A DNA stretch of 50,902 bases from Micavibrio sp. UBA2705 (GTDB lineage Bacteria > Pseudomonadota > Alphaproteobacteria > Micavibrionales > Micavibrionaceae), in the NCBI GenBank assembly GCA_002354205.1, contig DELD01000005.1, positions 1 to 50,902 on the forward strand, written 5' to 3'. Under the pieces are notes generated by a model. It did not search any database, was not told the DNA's origin, and was given only the letters and a program-made list of their open reading frames with translations. Position numbers and translations under genes: made by a program. Shown one piece after another: positions 6,634 through 15,580 of this stretch (position 1 is the first letter of the stretch; each line of letters opens with the position of its first letter).

Positions 6634-9330
6634 CTATATTAGGCCGAGTTTTTTCAAACCCCACATTGTGCGCAGGCTGAGTTTTGACATGCTTTTTAGG
6701 CGTGTTTCTTCTTCGCCTGAAAGTGGGTTGCCATCGGGACTGCGCTGTTTTGCGGTTTTGCGTTCAATTTCATCGCGGATTTGCGCAGGGCTTGGGCGGT
6801 CTTCGGGGTATGCTTCACGCAAGGGCTTGTTTTTTGCCACCATATAGGCCATGCGATCCCGCGTTGATTTGCGGTTAAACAAGGTCATGAAATTATCACG
6901 TTCAAGCTGCAAAATGCGCGCTTCTGTAAGCGGCAAGGCGTTATTGACTTCAATGCGGCCATCGGCACGTTCATCAATGAGTGCTTTATACGCGGCGCTG
7001 TCGCCTGCAATATGGCTATCCACTTGGTCGCGCGTCACATAATCACCGCCGCTTAAGGCATTGCCAAGGCAGCTCATCACACCGACATCAACATGGTTTA
7101 CCGCCGCAACTTTGGGGTCGCCGCCATAAAGATACATCGCATCAACTTGCATGTTGATACTGGCCTGACCCGATAGGCCAGGGAGGTGATATACAGGCTC
7201 TACAGGTGGTTGGTATCCGTCAACCATGCTAAGCGCTCGCGCCTTAGCATCTGCCAGAACGCGATCCTTATTCATTGATACGCCTGCATCTTTATTAAAC
7301 CATAGCTTACTGCGGGCATTTTGGCCTGATGTCGACATGGCTTGCATGGGCTGCGCAATGGCCAAAACAGAGTTTGACAATGCCTGCATTGGGCCATTCA
7401 TTTTGGCAGCATCTTGCGAACGTTCCAAGTGACGCGCACAGCCACCCCAGCCAGGGATAATACCCACGCCAGCCTCGACTAGGCCGGTGTAAACTTCTGG
7501 GCCAGATTGAATGCTGTCGCAGTGGAGCAAGACTTCGCAGCCACCGCCAAGCGCCATGCCGTTCGGGGCGCCGATCACAGGGAAGGGCGCTTCGCGCAAT
7601 GCTTTGTAAACAGCCTGACCTGTGTAGACCAAATCATCAACAAAATTGGCAAGCTTGGCCTGTGCTTTGTTGCGTAGGAAGCCAAATGGTACAATATCCG
7701 CTGCTTTAGAAAATACGTCAATTAAACCAAGGTTTGCACCAACGGAAAAATGATTACCTTCATTATAGATCACCATAGCTTTATATTTGCCGCCGCTTTC
7801 ATTAATCAGCTTGATGCTGTCATTAAGGACTTCAAACACTGCAGGGTCTATGGCGTTCGCGCCTTTGACGGTGTGGAATTCTACGCCGATAACGCCGTCA
7901 CCAAGATCCCACAGGCTTGCGGAATCGTTGCCAATAATACGTTTTTTGCTGCGTTTAATATCTTCTAGCTTCATTACGCCATCTTCGCGTTTAAATGCGC
8001 TGTACTCGCCTGCAAAATCAAGCACTTGTTTTGTGCCTTCATGTTCACGGTAAAATGCACGCCCATTGGCTTTTTGTAGAAGATCAGGCACGACAATGCC
8101 GTCTTTTTTCAGGCGCTCGGTAAACCATTCAACGCCAAACTCGTCGACCAACTGGAATGGGCCCCATTTCCAGTTATAACCTGCCTGCATTGCTTCGTCG
8201 ATTGACTGAACATCATAGGCCATTTGTTCGGCGTTATTCATTACATAGACGATAACATCGCGTAAAACAGGCCATGCAAAATCAGACGCCTCGCTTGGCT
8301 TGTCAAAGAATTTAGCATAGCTGCCAGCGTCTTTTTTGAAGTTCTTTTTAAAGTATTTGCTGTTACCTGCATCGCGATACTCGCCTGTGCTGAGGTCAAT
8401 CACTTCTTTAAGTGGGCGGCCGTTATCGCCTTTGACTTTATTGCCATCATCATCAAGCTTAGGACGATAAAACCCGCCGCCTGTTTTGTTGCCAAGCTGT
8501 TTGTTATCAACCAGCTGTTTTACTAATGCGGGTTCATAAATGGCGTGGAAATGGTCATCAGCCGCAAGGCCGTTTTCAAGGTTTGTACCAACATGCGCCA
8601 TAATGTCTATACCGACAAAGTCAGAAAGCTTCATTAAGCCCATATTTGTAAAGCCAAAAGCAGGGCTCATAATGGAATCAATATCTTCGATTTTCATGTT
8701 TTGCTTTGTGCCTTCGGTAATCGCACGGAAAATCGCATAGCCGCCAATACGGTTAGCAATGAAACCCGGTGTGTCTTTACAGCGAATGACTTTTTTACCA
8801 AAACCGACATCGGCGATGTCTTGCATTAATTTGAATTGCGCAGGGTCAGTCTGCGGCCCGTCAATCAGTTCAAGCAAGCTCATGAAGCGCGGCGGGTTGA
8901 AAAAATGCGTATTCATAAAGCGTGCCTTGAAATCATCTGGCATACCATCGGTTAATTGTTCGATTTGTATGGTTGATGTGTTTGACGCGATAATCGCATC
9001 AGCCTTGGCATGTTTGTAAATATTTTTAAACGTTGTTTGTTTGACGTCCAAATCTTCAAATACGGCTTCGATAATTAAATCCGCATCGGCAATTTTTTCC
9101 ATGTCATGCTCTGTGCCGCCTGTTGTGATGCGTTTGGCATTCTTGGCATCCATAAAACCTGCATCTGGGCCAGGCTTTGCTTTGAGCATTTTATCAATCG
9201 CTTTTTGTGGGCTGTCTGGGTAAAGATCGAGTAGAACAACCTCATATCCTGCATTGGCGGCTTGCGCCGCTATACCTGAACCCATTGCACCTGCGCCGAT
9301 AACGGCAACCTTTTTGATATTTTTCGTCAT
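6634..9330 (-). CDS. 3-hydroxyacyl-CoA dehydrogenase / enoyl-CoA hydratase (FadN-like)
   Basis: This is the bifunctional enzyme for the middle two steps of fatty-acid beta-oxidation, in the cytoplasm. Its domain order is dehydrogenase first and hydratase second, as in Bacillus FadN and the reverse of FadB/FadJ. Residues 12-17 form the NAD-binding GxGxxG (GAGAMG). The dehydrogenase motif HFFNPP carries the likely catalytic His142, and DTPGFIANRIGG closes that domain. The hydratase domain begins near residue 465, with GNHFSVGANLGL, MALGGGCEVLLHCD and the Glu-containing GLVEAGVGIIPGWGG. At 898 residues it is longer than typical FadN (about 790); the extra length is at the C-terminus. AAGGGAG precedes the ATG. 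It is the last gene of the leftward fadD-fadA-fadN-like operon, 39 bases after fadA. Confidence 0.92.
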   Translation of the reverse strand: MTKNIKKVAVIGAGAMGSGIAAQAANAGYEVVLLDLYPDSPQKAIDKMLKAKPGPDAGFMDAKNAKRITTGGTEHDMEKIADADLIIEAVFEDLDVKQTTFKNIYKHAKADAIIASNTSTIQIEQLTDGMPDDFKARFMNTHFFNPPRFMSLLELIDGPQTDPAQFKLMQDIADVGFGKKVIRCKDTPGFIANRIGGYAIFRAITEGTKQNMKIEDIDSIMSPAFGFTNMGLMKLSDFVGIDIMAHVGTNLENGLAADDHFHAIYEPALVKQLVDNKQLGNKTGGGFYRPKLDDDGNKVKGDNGRPLKEVIDLSTGEYRDAGNSKYFKKNFKKDAGSYAKFFDKPSEASDFAWPVLRDVIVYVMNNAEQMAYDVQSIDEAMQAGYNWKWGPFQLVDEFGVEWFTERLKKDGIVVPDLLQKANGRAFYREHEGTKQVLDFAGEYSAFKREDGVMKLEDIKRSKKRIIGNDSASLWDLGDGVIGVEFHTVKGANAIDPAVFEVLNDSIKLINESGGKYKAMVIYNEGNHFSVGANLGLIDVFSKAADIVPFGFLRNKAQAKLANFVDDLVYTGQAVYKALREAPFPVIGAPNGMALGGGCEVLLHCDSIQSGPEVYTGLVEAGVGIIPGWGGCARHLERSQDAAKMNGPMQALSNSVLAIAQPMQAMSTSGQNARSKLWFNKDAGVSMNKDRVLADAKARALSMVDGYQPPVEPVYHLPGLSGQASINMQVDAMYLYGGDPKVAAVNHVDVGVMSCLGNALSGGDYVTRDQVDSHIAGDSAAYKALIDERADGRIEVNNALPLTEARILQLERDNFMTLFNRKSTRDRMAYMVAKNKPLREAYPEDRPSPAQIRDEIERKTAKQRSPDGNPLSGEEETRLKSMSKLSLRTMWGLKKLGLI

Positions 9331-9369
9331 GTTTAATCTCCCTTAAAATATGGCTATTATTCCGTTTGA

Positions 9370-10566
9370 TTAAACAGATGGTTTTGGTGCGGCTGCTGGG
9401 TTTTCAATGACCATTGCTACGCCTTGACCGCCGCCAATACACATGGTTGCAAGGCCATAACGCTTATTCTCGCGCTGTAAGACTTCCGATAAATGACCGA
9501 CAATGCGCGCGCCAGATGCGCCAAGCGGGTGACCCATAGCAATCGCGCCGCCATCAAGGTTAACTTTTGCAGGGTCAATTTTGTGGCCTTGCTTTTCAAA
9601 TTCTTTCATTACAGCGATTGATTGCGCGGCGAACGCTTCGTTGAGCTCAACAATGTCAATATCAGCCATAGTGAGGCCAGCGCGTTTTAAGGCTTCTTTC
9701 GATGCGTCAACAGGGCCAAGACCCATAATTTCTGGGGCAAGCGATGCTTCGCCATAACCAAGGATGATGGCTTTAACAGGCAAGTTATTTGCAGCTGCAA
9801 AAGATTCTGATGTCACCATCACAGCAGAAGCGCCATCTGTGACCTGTGATGCATTACCCGCCGTGACTGTGCCGCCATCATCAACTGATTTAAACGCAGT
9901 GCGAAGTTTTGCGAGCGTTTCAACGCTGCTATCTGCGCGCGCGCCATCATCATAATCAACGCCTTTTATCGGCACGATTTCGTTTTTGAAATGGCCCTTT
10001 TCATGGGCGGCGGTTGTTTTTTTGTTTGATTCAACTGCGAATGTATCTTGCTCTAGGCGCGTGATTTCGTATTTTTCAGCAAGGTTTTCTGCCGTTACGC
10101 CCATATTCATAAAGCCTGCGGCATTTCCGCCTTGCACATGTGCGTTGATAAGTGGGTTAAGGCCACTCATCGGGACGATGCTCATGCTCTGCACGCCGGC
10201 GCAGATATACACATCATCAGGGTCGCGGGCAAGAAACGCATCTGCCATGGCAATGGCTTCTAAGGATGAGCCGCAAAAACGGTCAATGCTTGTGCCGCCA
10301 GTGACGTTATTATCTAGCTTGCATTCTTCATGTAATACAGCCATGCGCGCAATGTTAAGGCCTTGTTGCGCTTCTTGGTGGACGTTGCCCATCAGGATCT
10401 TTTTAACGTCTTTGACGTCAATATTTGTGCGTTCAACCAAAGTGTTGATCACAGGCACGATAAGGTCAAGCGGATCAACATCAGATAAGCGCCCAGGCTT
10501 TTTCGGGGTTGATGCTTTGGCGAATGCACTGCGTGCGTAATCAATAATAACGGCTCTATTTGTCAT
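9370..10566 (-). CDS. fadA: Acetyl-CoA acyltransferase (beta-oxidation thiolase)
   Basis: This thiolase of 398 residues cleaves 3-ketoacyl-CoA with CoA in the last step of beta-oxidation. The active-site set is complete: nucleophile Cys98 in DRFCGSSLEAI, His346 in AIAMGHPLGASGAR, and the second cysteine, Cys376, in CIGGGQGVAM. A short Ala/Pro-rich tail follows. It sits between the acyl-CoA ligase gene (54 bases upstream) and the dehydrogenase/hydratase gene on the same strand, which together give activation and a full oxidation spiral except for the acyl-CoA dehydrogenase, which is not in the window. A TGGAG ribosome site lies ahead of the ATG. A biosynthetic acetoacetyl-CoA thiolase is the alternative, but the context favours oxidation. 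Confidence 0.92.
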   Translation of the reverse strand: MTNRAVIIDYARSAFAKASTPKKPGRLSDVDPLDLIVPVINTLVERTNIDVKDVKKILMGNVHQEAQQGLNIARMAVLHEECKLDNNVTGGTSIDRFCGSSLEAIAMADAFLARDPDDVYICAGVQSMSIVPMSGLNPLINAHVQGGNAAGFMNMGVTAENLAEKYEITRLEQDTFAVESNKKTTAAHEKGHFKNEIVPIKGVDYDDGARADSSVETLAKLRTAFKSVDDGGTVTAGNASQVTDGASAVMVTSESFAAANNLPVKAIILGYGEASLAPEIMGLGPVDASKEALKRAGLTMADIDIVELNEAFAAQSIAVMKEFEKQGHKIDPAKVNLDGGAIAMGHPLGASGARIVGHLSEVLQRENKRYGLATMCIGGGQGVAMVIENPAAAPKPSV

Positions 10567-10620
10567 GTTTTGGTCTCCAATTGAAATAAGTCTTTGTTAA
10601 ATAATATTGTTCATATTCTG

Positions 10621-12450
10621 TTATGGGGAAGGGGCGGCTGGATTATTTCCATTTTGCGTGGCATTTTCACGCTTTATACGCTCCTCTTCCTCAAGGGCCT
10701 TAAAGTCAGGCTTGCCGATAGATGTCTTAGGCAGCTCGTCTTCTCTAACCTCAAAGGTCTTTGGAATGTCGAGTTTGTTAAGTGATTTGGCGAGGAAGTC
10801 ACGGATATAGGCCTCATCAGGGCGCTCATCTTTCGGCAGGTCAGGGCGGAAACGTATGAAAGCTTTGGCCGCTTCGCCAGAACGCGCATCAGGTACGCCA
10901 ATGACAACCGCCTCGGCAATGCTTGGAAGTTTGTTTAATTCTTCTTCAATCTGGCTTGGATAAGCGTTATGCCCATTGACGATAATCATGCGTTTTTTAC
11001 GGTCGACGATCTTGAGATACATGGTTTCATCTAAAAAGCCGAGATCACCCGTTAAATACCACCCATCATCAGTCAAAACATCTGCTGTTTCTTCTGGCTT
11101 GTTATGATAGCCAAGCATGACCTGCGGACCGCGAATACAAATTTCGCCGACATCACCAATATTAAGTGTTTTGCTGTGATCATCAGGATTGACGATTTTA
11201 ATTTCAGTTTTGGGGTAAGGCATACCAACAGTTTCGCTGCGGTTGGGCTTACCTTCGGGGGGATTACTTGCCGCTACGGGTGACGTTTCAGATAGGCCGT
11301 AGCCTTGAATGATAATATCAGATTTACCGACTGCTTTTTCAAAGCTTTCTTTCACATTCACCGGCAATGCTGCACCACCTGAAATGACATTCTCGAGGCT
11401 AGTAAGGTCATAGTAATTGACCAATGGATGTTCAGTGATGGATTGTAACAAACGCGGCACAGCAGGGAATAATGTCGGCTGCTTTTTATCAATGGTTTTG
11501 AGTATTTCTTTCGTATCACGTGGATTAGGCATAATAATAAGTTCGCCGCCCATTTTAAGGCTGCCAACCATGGCAACCATCATGCCAAAAACATGAAAAT
11601 AAGGAATAGCGGCCAAAACTTTTTCCCGCCCATCTTGCAAGGCCTTATATGGGTTTTCGCGCTGTGCATTGCTGCCGAAATATTGCTGAATTTGGTAAGT
11701 ATTGGCGACCAAGTTAAAATGCGAAAGCATCGCGCCTTTCGGCACGCCTGTTGTGCCGCCAGTATACTGAAAAACGGCAGGGGCATCAGGCGTGATATTA
11801 ACGGGGGCGTAATCACCATTATTTTTTGTTAACTCCGAAAAGGTCACGAAATTACGTGTTGGGTCAACGGCCTTGCTGTGGTCAGACTTAACAGCGCTCG
11901 ACATTTCATTGCGCTTTACAAAACGGTAACCATAGCTTTTGAATGTGGGTAGCATGTCATATATTGGACATTGCACGACTTGCTGAACATGACCATCTTT
12001 TTGTAGCTTCACGGTCTTGTCGTAAAATTCAGAAAGCTCGGTTGTGACCATTACATCGGTGGCGCTATCTTTGCTTTGTGCCTCAAGTTCCGCCTGTGTG
12101 TATAATGGGCTGAAATTAACAACGCTTGCGCCAGTGCGTAGCGCGGCAAAGAACATGATGGGGTAATAAGGCGTGTTGGGCATATATAAGCCAACTTTGT
12201 CGCCTTTTTTAACGCCCATATCTTGCAGGCCTTTGGCGGCATGATTAATAAGGTTTCCCATTTCTTCATAGCTGATTTTTTTATCCATGAAGTCAATGGC
12301 AGGGCGGCGAGAGAAACGCACAATGGTTTCATCTAACAGCGTGAGTAAATTAACGCTAGGGATGTCAATATCCCATTTTACGCCTGATGGATAAGCTTGT
12401 GATAAGTTATGTTTGCCCGCATGTGCGAGATGCTCTTCTTTTTTCGGCAT
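10621..12450 (-). CDS. fadD: Long-chain fatty-acid-CoA ligase
   Basis: This is an ANL-superfamily adenylating enzyme of 609 residues that activates fatty acids with ATP and CoA. The P-loop-like signature YTGGTTGVPKG lies at about 227-238, the A5 motif GYGLSETSP near 380, the A7/A8 motifs GDLGFLDE and IVDRKKRMIIVNG near 470-490, and the catalytic lysine in PKTSIGKPDFKAL near 583. The length and motifs fit FadD. It is the first gene of the leftward fad operon. Its leader holds an AGGGAG Shine-Dalgarno and, directly upstream, a GAAAC/GTTTC palindrome annotated separately. An Asn/Pro-rich tail ends the protein. Confidence 0.9.
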   Translation of the reverse strand: MPKKEEHLAHAGKHNLSQAYPSGVKWDIDIPSVNLLTLLDETIVRFSRRPAIDFMDKKISYEEMGNLINHAAKGLQDMGVKKGDKVGLYMPNTPYYPIMFFAALRTGASVVNFSPLYTQAELEAQSKDSATDVMVTTELSEFYDKTVKLQKDGHVQQVVQCPIYDMLPTFKSYGYRFVKRNEMSSAVKSDHSKAVDPTRNFVTFSELTKNNGDYAPVNITPDAPAVFQYTGGTTGVPKGAMLSHFNLVANTYQIQQYFGSNAQRENPYKALQDGREKVLAAIPYFHVFGMMVAMVGSLKMGGELIIMPNPRDTKEILKTIDKKQPTLFPAVPRLLQSITEHPLVNYYDLTSLENVISGGAALPVNVKESFEKAVGKSDIIIQGYGLSETSPVAASNPPEGKPNRSETVGMPYPKTEIKIVNPDDHSKTLNIGDVGEICIRGPQVMLGYHNKPEETADVLTDDGWYLTGDLGFLDETMYLKIVDRKKRMIIVNGHNAYPSQIEEELNKLPSIAEAVVIGVPDARSGEAAKAFIRFRPDLPKDERPDEAYIRDFLAKSLNKLDIPKTFEVREDELPKTSIGKPDFKALEEEERIKRENATQNGNNPAAPSP

Positions 12451-12464
12451 CTTTACTCTCCCTA

Positions 12465-12478
12465 GAAACTAATGTTTC
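12465..12478 (-). promoter_or_regulatory. PsrA-like palindrome in the fadD leader
   Basis: GAAAC-TAAT-GTTTC lies 15-28 bases upstream of the fadD ATG, abutting its ribosome site. The form matches the published PsrA pattern (G/C)AAAC-N2-4-GTTT(G/C), PsrA being a TetR-family fatty-acid-responsive regulator of beta-oxidation genes in Pseudomonas. No psrA is in the window. The match is by eye. Confidence 0.45.
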
Positions 12479-12710
12479 AACGATGTCCCAAGTCTTGCTT
12501 TTTTTAGCGGCTCTTAGCGGCAGCATTTCATAATTATTTTTTTATGTTTATCTGTGTTAGCAAAGTTTTTATCCTGAGTAAAGGCTCTGCCGTTTAATGC
12601 TGTGTAAAACTTTTTACAAAATTATACGTTTTTTTGCGCGGCGATCCTTGCGGTGTAAGGGTTACTCTGATATGACAGCTTTGTAACAAAAAACGTGCCG
12701 AGGTGTAGCC

Positions 12711-13979
12711 ATGTTGTCGACGATTTATTCTGTTTCTGCGCTGCTGTTTAGCTTCGCTGTACTCAGCCTAGGGCACGGTCTGCATAACACTTTGTTGACA
12801 GTGCGCGCGACGATTGAAAACTACCCTGATTGGGTGACGGGCGTTATGGCATCGGGCTATTTCTTGGGCTCTATTCTTGGTGCATTATATTGCACAAAAA
12901 TCATCCCTAAAATCGGTCAAATCCGCGCTTTTGCGGCATTCGCCTCCATTGCCTCAGCGATTTCTTTGTTTCATGTTTTATATGTGAACGAATTCTCTTG
13001 GGTAATATTGCGGGTGGCCTATGGTTTTTGTGTTGCGGCGCTTTATATGGTGATTGAAAGCTGGCTCAATGCGCTATCAACCAAACAAAATCGAGGACGC
13101 ATTTTATCAACCTATTATACCATCAACTTTTTATGCTTATCTGCGGGGCAAATGTTCATCTTTATTGCAGAGCCCAGTGAGTATGTTTTGTTTGCGGTAG
13201 TATCAGTGTTGATTTCAGTTTCTTTGGTGCCCTTAACGTTAAGTAAAACCCAGCAGCCAGATAGCATGAATTCTGAGCATCTCAGCTTTAAGGAACTGTT
13301 TAAAACATCGCCATTGGCGACAGTGGGCTGTATTTCAGTGGGGCTTACATCGGGAGCGTTTTGGGGGCTCGGCGCTGTATATTTCACCAAAATTGGTTTG
13401 AGCGCTAAAGACGTTGCGACCCTTATTTCTTTGACCTTTTTGGGCGGTCTGATATTCCAGTGGCCGATTGGTCTTTGTTCTGATTATTTTGACCGCCGTA
13501 AGGTTATTGCTGTGGTCACGCTAGGCTTTACGCTGATTACAGGGGCATTCGCATTCTTTGTTGATGAACATGTCTATTTGCTGAATAAGTATATTATGGT
13601 GCTTTCCTTCTTTTTGGGCGGCTGTGCTTATACGCTATACTCATTGTTTATCTCGCTCGCCAATGATTTTTTGCAACCCAAACATGTGGTCAAAGCCAGT
13701 GCAGGTTTGATCATCTTCCACGCCATTGGCGCGATTATCGGGCCGTTTTTAGCATCGCTAATGATGGTGGGCGTGGGCGCGTATGGCCTGTTTCTTTATA
13801 TGATGGCGATAAATGCAGTTGTGTTCCTGTTCAGCATTATGCGGATTATTCATGGACGTGAAATTCCTGAATCGACCAGTGAAAATTTCGTTTCGATGCC
13901 AAAGACAAGTATGGGCGTTATTGACCTTGATCCGCGTCAAGAATATCGCGCGGAAAACCTAGATCAAGAAAAGCCTTAA
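12711..13979 (+). CDS. YcaD-like MFS transporter
   Basis: This protein has 422 residues and about 12 membrane helices. Its sequence resembles E. coli YcaD along the first half: the helix-2 region GVMASGYFLGSILGALY, a charged loop, an ARG-like turn and VIESWLNALSTKQNRGRIL, of which the ES...NRGR part is typical of this branch. The substrate is unknown. The gene is divergent from fadD with 260 bases between them. A GAGGTG ribosome site precedes the ATG. A short cytoplasmic tail (about 395-422) is rich in charged residues. It may share control with the fad operon through the common intergenic region, but I see no strong evidence for that. Confidence 0.82.
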   Translation: MLSTIYSVSALLFSFAVLSLGHGLHNTLLTVRATIENYPDWVTGVMASGYFLGSILGALYCTKIIPKIGQIRAFAAFASIASAISLFHVLYVNEFSWVILRVAYGFCVAALYMVIESWLNALSTKQNRGRILSTYYTINFLCLSAGQMFIFIAEPSEYVLFAVVSVLISVSLVPLTLSKTQQPDSMNSEHLSFKELFKTSPLATVGCISVGLTSGAFWGLGAVYFTKIGLSAKDVATLISLTFLGGLIFQWPIGLCSDYFDRRKVIAVVTLGFTLITGAFAFFVDEHVYLLNKYIMVLSFFLGGCAYTLYSLFISLANDFLQPKHVVKASAGLIIFHAIGAIIGPFLASLMMVGVGAYGLFLYMMAINAVVFLFSIMRIIHGREIPESTSENFVSMPKTSMGVIDLDPRQEYRAENLDQEKP

Positions 13980-14098
13980 AGGCTCTATATTCTCAGGATA
14001 AGCGCGGCGGCAGCATATATTTGTGTTGAACTGCCCGTAATATCGCATACAATGCCCGCATAATAATAAAAATATTTTATGACAGGGAATTTTTGAGC

Positions 14099-15559
14099 AT
14101 GAGCACCACAAATGCGGCAACCGTCGCCTATGCAGATTTAGAAGATACAACTTCACAGCTAAATACAAAGAATCAGCCCCATGATGTGGCGGCCTTTTTT
14201 ACGGATGATAATCCAGAAGCGATAGGCAAAAAACTTTCCGCTGCGGGCATTGAATACATTAAGGTCGGTGTGTTTGATGTTGATGGCATTTTGCGCGGTA
14301 AATATTTAAAACGCGATAAATTCATCAGCGCGCTGCGCGGCGGTTTCGCTTTTTGTGATGTTGTCCTTGGCTGGGATTCTAACGATCAGCTCTATGATAA
14401 ATCTGAATTTACCGGCTGGCACACGGCCTATCCTGATGCGAATGCACGGCTGCTGCCTAAAACGGCGCGGGCGCTGTCTTATGAAGAAAACAGCATCATG
14501 GTTCTGGCGGAATTTACCGATAAGGCGGAAGCCATTTGCCCCCGCGGCTTACTACGCCGCGTGCTGAAAAAAGCCGATGATATGGGTTTTAAGGCGCAGG
14601 CCGCCTGTGAGTTTGAATTTTTCTTATTTGAAGAGAACCCGCACAGCGTGCGTGAGAAAAATTACAAAGATTTAAAGAACATGACACCGGGTTTCTACGG
14701 CTATTCTGTGCTCAGAAACTCTGTCCATTCCGACTTTTATCATGAACTTCTTGAAATGTGCAAAGACATGCGTTTCCCGATTGAAGGGCTGCACACAGAA
14801 ACGGGCCCTGGGGTTTTAGAAGCTGCGATTTTATATGATGAAGCGCTCGAAGCTGCTGACCAAGCCGCTTTGTTCAAAACATTTACTAAGGTCATGGCGC
14901 AGCGCAAAGGCCTTATGGCGACATTTATGGCGAAATGGTCAAATGACTGGCCGGGTCAATCAGGCCATATGCATATATCTTTCCAAGATAAAAACAGCGG
15001 CAAATCTGTGTTCTTTGCGAAAGACAAGCCTGATAATATGTCAGATGAAATGCGGTGGTTTATTGGTGGACAACAAAAATTAATGCCTGAGTTATTGTCG
15101 ATGGTGGCGTGTACGGTGAATAGTTACAGCCGCCTTGTGCCGGGATTTTGGGCGCCGACAGCGGCGACATGGGGCGTTGAAAACCGCACCTGCGCTTTGC
15201 GCGCGATTGGCGGCTCTGCCAAATCACAGCGCGTTGAATATCGTATCGGCGCGGCGGATATTAATCCGTATATTGCGCTTTCTGCGGCAATTGGTTCTGG
15301 CCTATGGGGCATTGAAAACAAAATTGAACCAACTGCACCCGTCAAAGGCAACGCCTATGAGCAAGACGCGCCAGAAGGGCTAGACTTCCCCGCGACATTA
15401 TATGAAGCCGCAGGAAGACTACGTAAATCACAGGCCGCGGAAGAATTGTTTGGCAAAGAATTCGTCAGTCATTATGCGCAGTCCCGTGAATGGGAGGAAC
15501 GCGAGTTTCGCAAAGCGATTACGGACTGGGAATTACAACGCTATTTTGAAATTATTTAA
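14099..15559 (+). CDS. Glutamine-synthetase-like gamma-glutamyl-amine ligase (PuuA/IpuC type)
   Basis: This GS-fold enzyme of 486 residues belongs to the branch that couples glutamate to amines instead of ammonia. It has the beta-grasp start FDVDGILRGKYL, the Glu metal site ACEFEFFLFE, ETGPGVLEAAI near 234, the GHMHISF loop near 290 (GS: HxHxS), and RVEYRIGAADINPY near 378 (GS: R-x-E-x-R). It lacks the Tyr-adenylylation loop region of GlnA. The three genes behind it (aldehyde dehydrogenase 21 bases on, then alcohol dehydrogenase and hydrolase) fix its role in gamma-glutamylated amine breakdown. Substrate could be putrescine, ethanolamine or another amine. ATG 14099 is preferred over TTG 14093 because AGGGA lies 11 bases upstream. 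Confidence 0.85.
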   Translation: MSTTNAATVAYADLEDTTSQLNTKNQPHDVAAFFTDDNPEAIGKKLSAAGIEYIKVGVFDVDGILRGKYLKRDKFISALRGGFAFCDVVLGWDSNDQLYDKSEFTGWHTAYPDANARLLPKTARALSYEENSIMVLAEFTDKAEAICPRGLLRRVLKKADDMGFKAQAACEFEFFLFEENPHSVREKNYKDLKNMTPGFYGYSVLRNSVHSDFYHELLEMCKDMRFPIEGLHTETGPGVLEAAILYDEALEAADQAALFKTFTKVMAQRKGLMATFMAKWSNDWPGQSGHMHISFQDKNSGKSVFFAKDKPDNMSDEMRWFIGGQQKLMPELLSMVACTVNSYSRLVPGFWAPTAATWGVENRTCALRAIGGSAKSQRVEYRIGAADINPYIALSAAIGSGLWGIENKIEPTAPVKGNAYEQDAPEGLDFPATLYEAAGRLRKSQAAEELFGKEFVSHYAQSREWEEREFRKAITDWELQRYFEII

Positions 15560-15580
15560 TATCATAAGGGAGAAGAGCCA

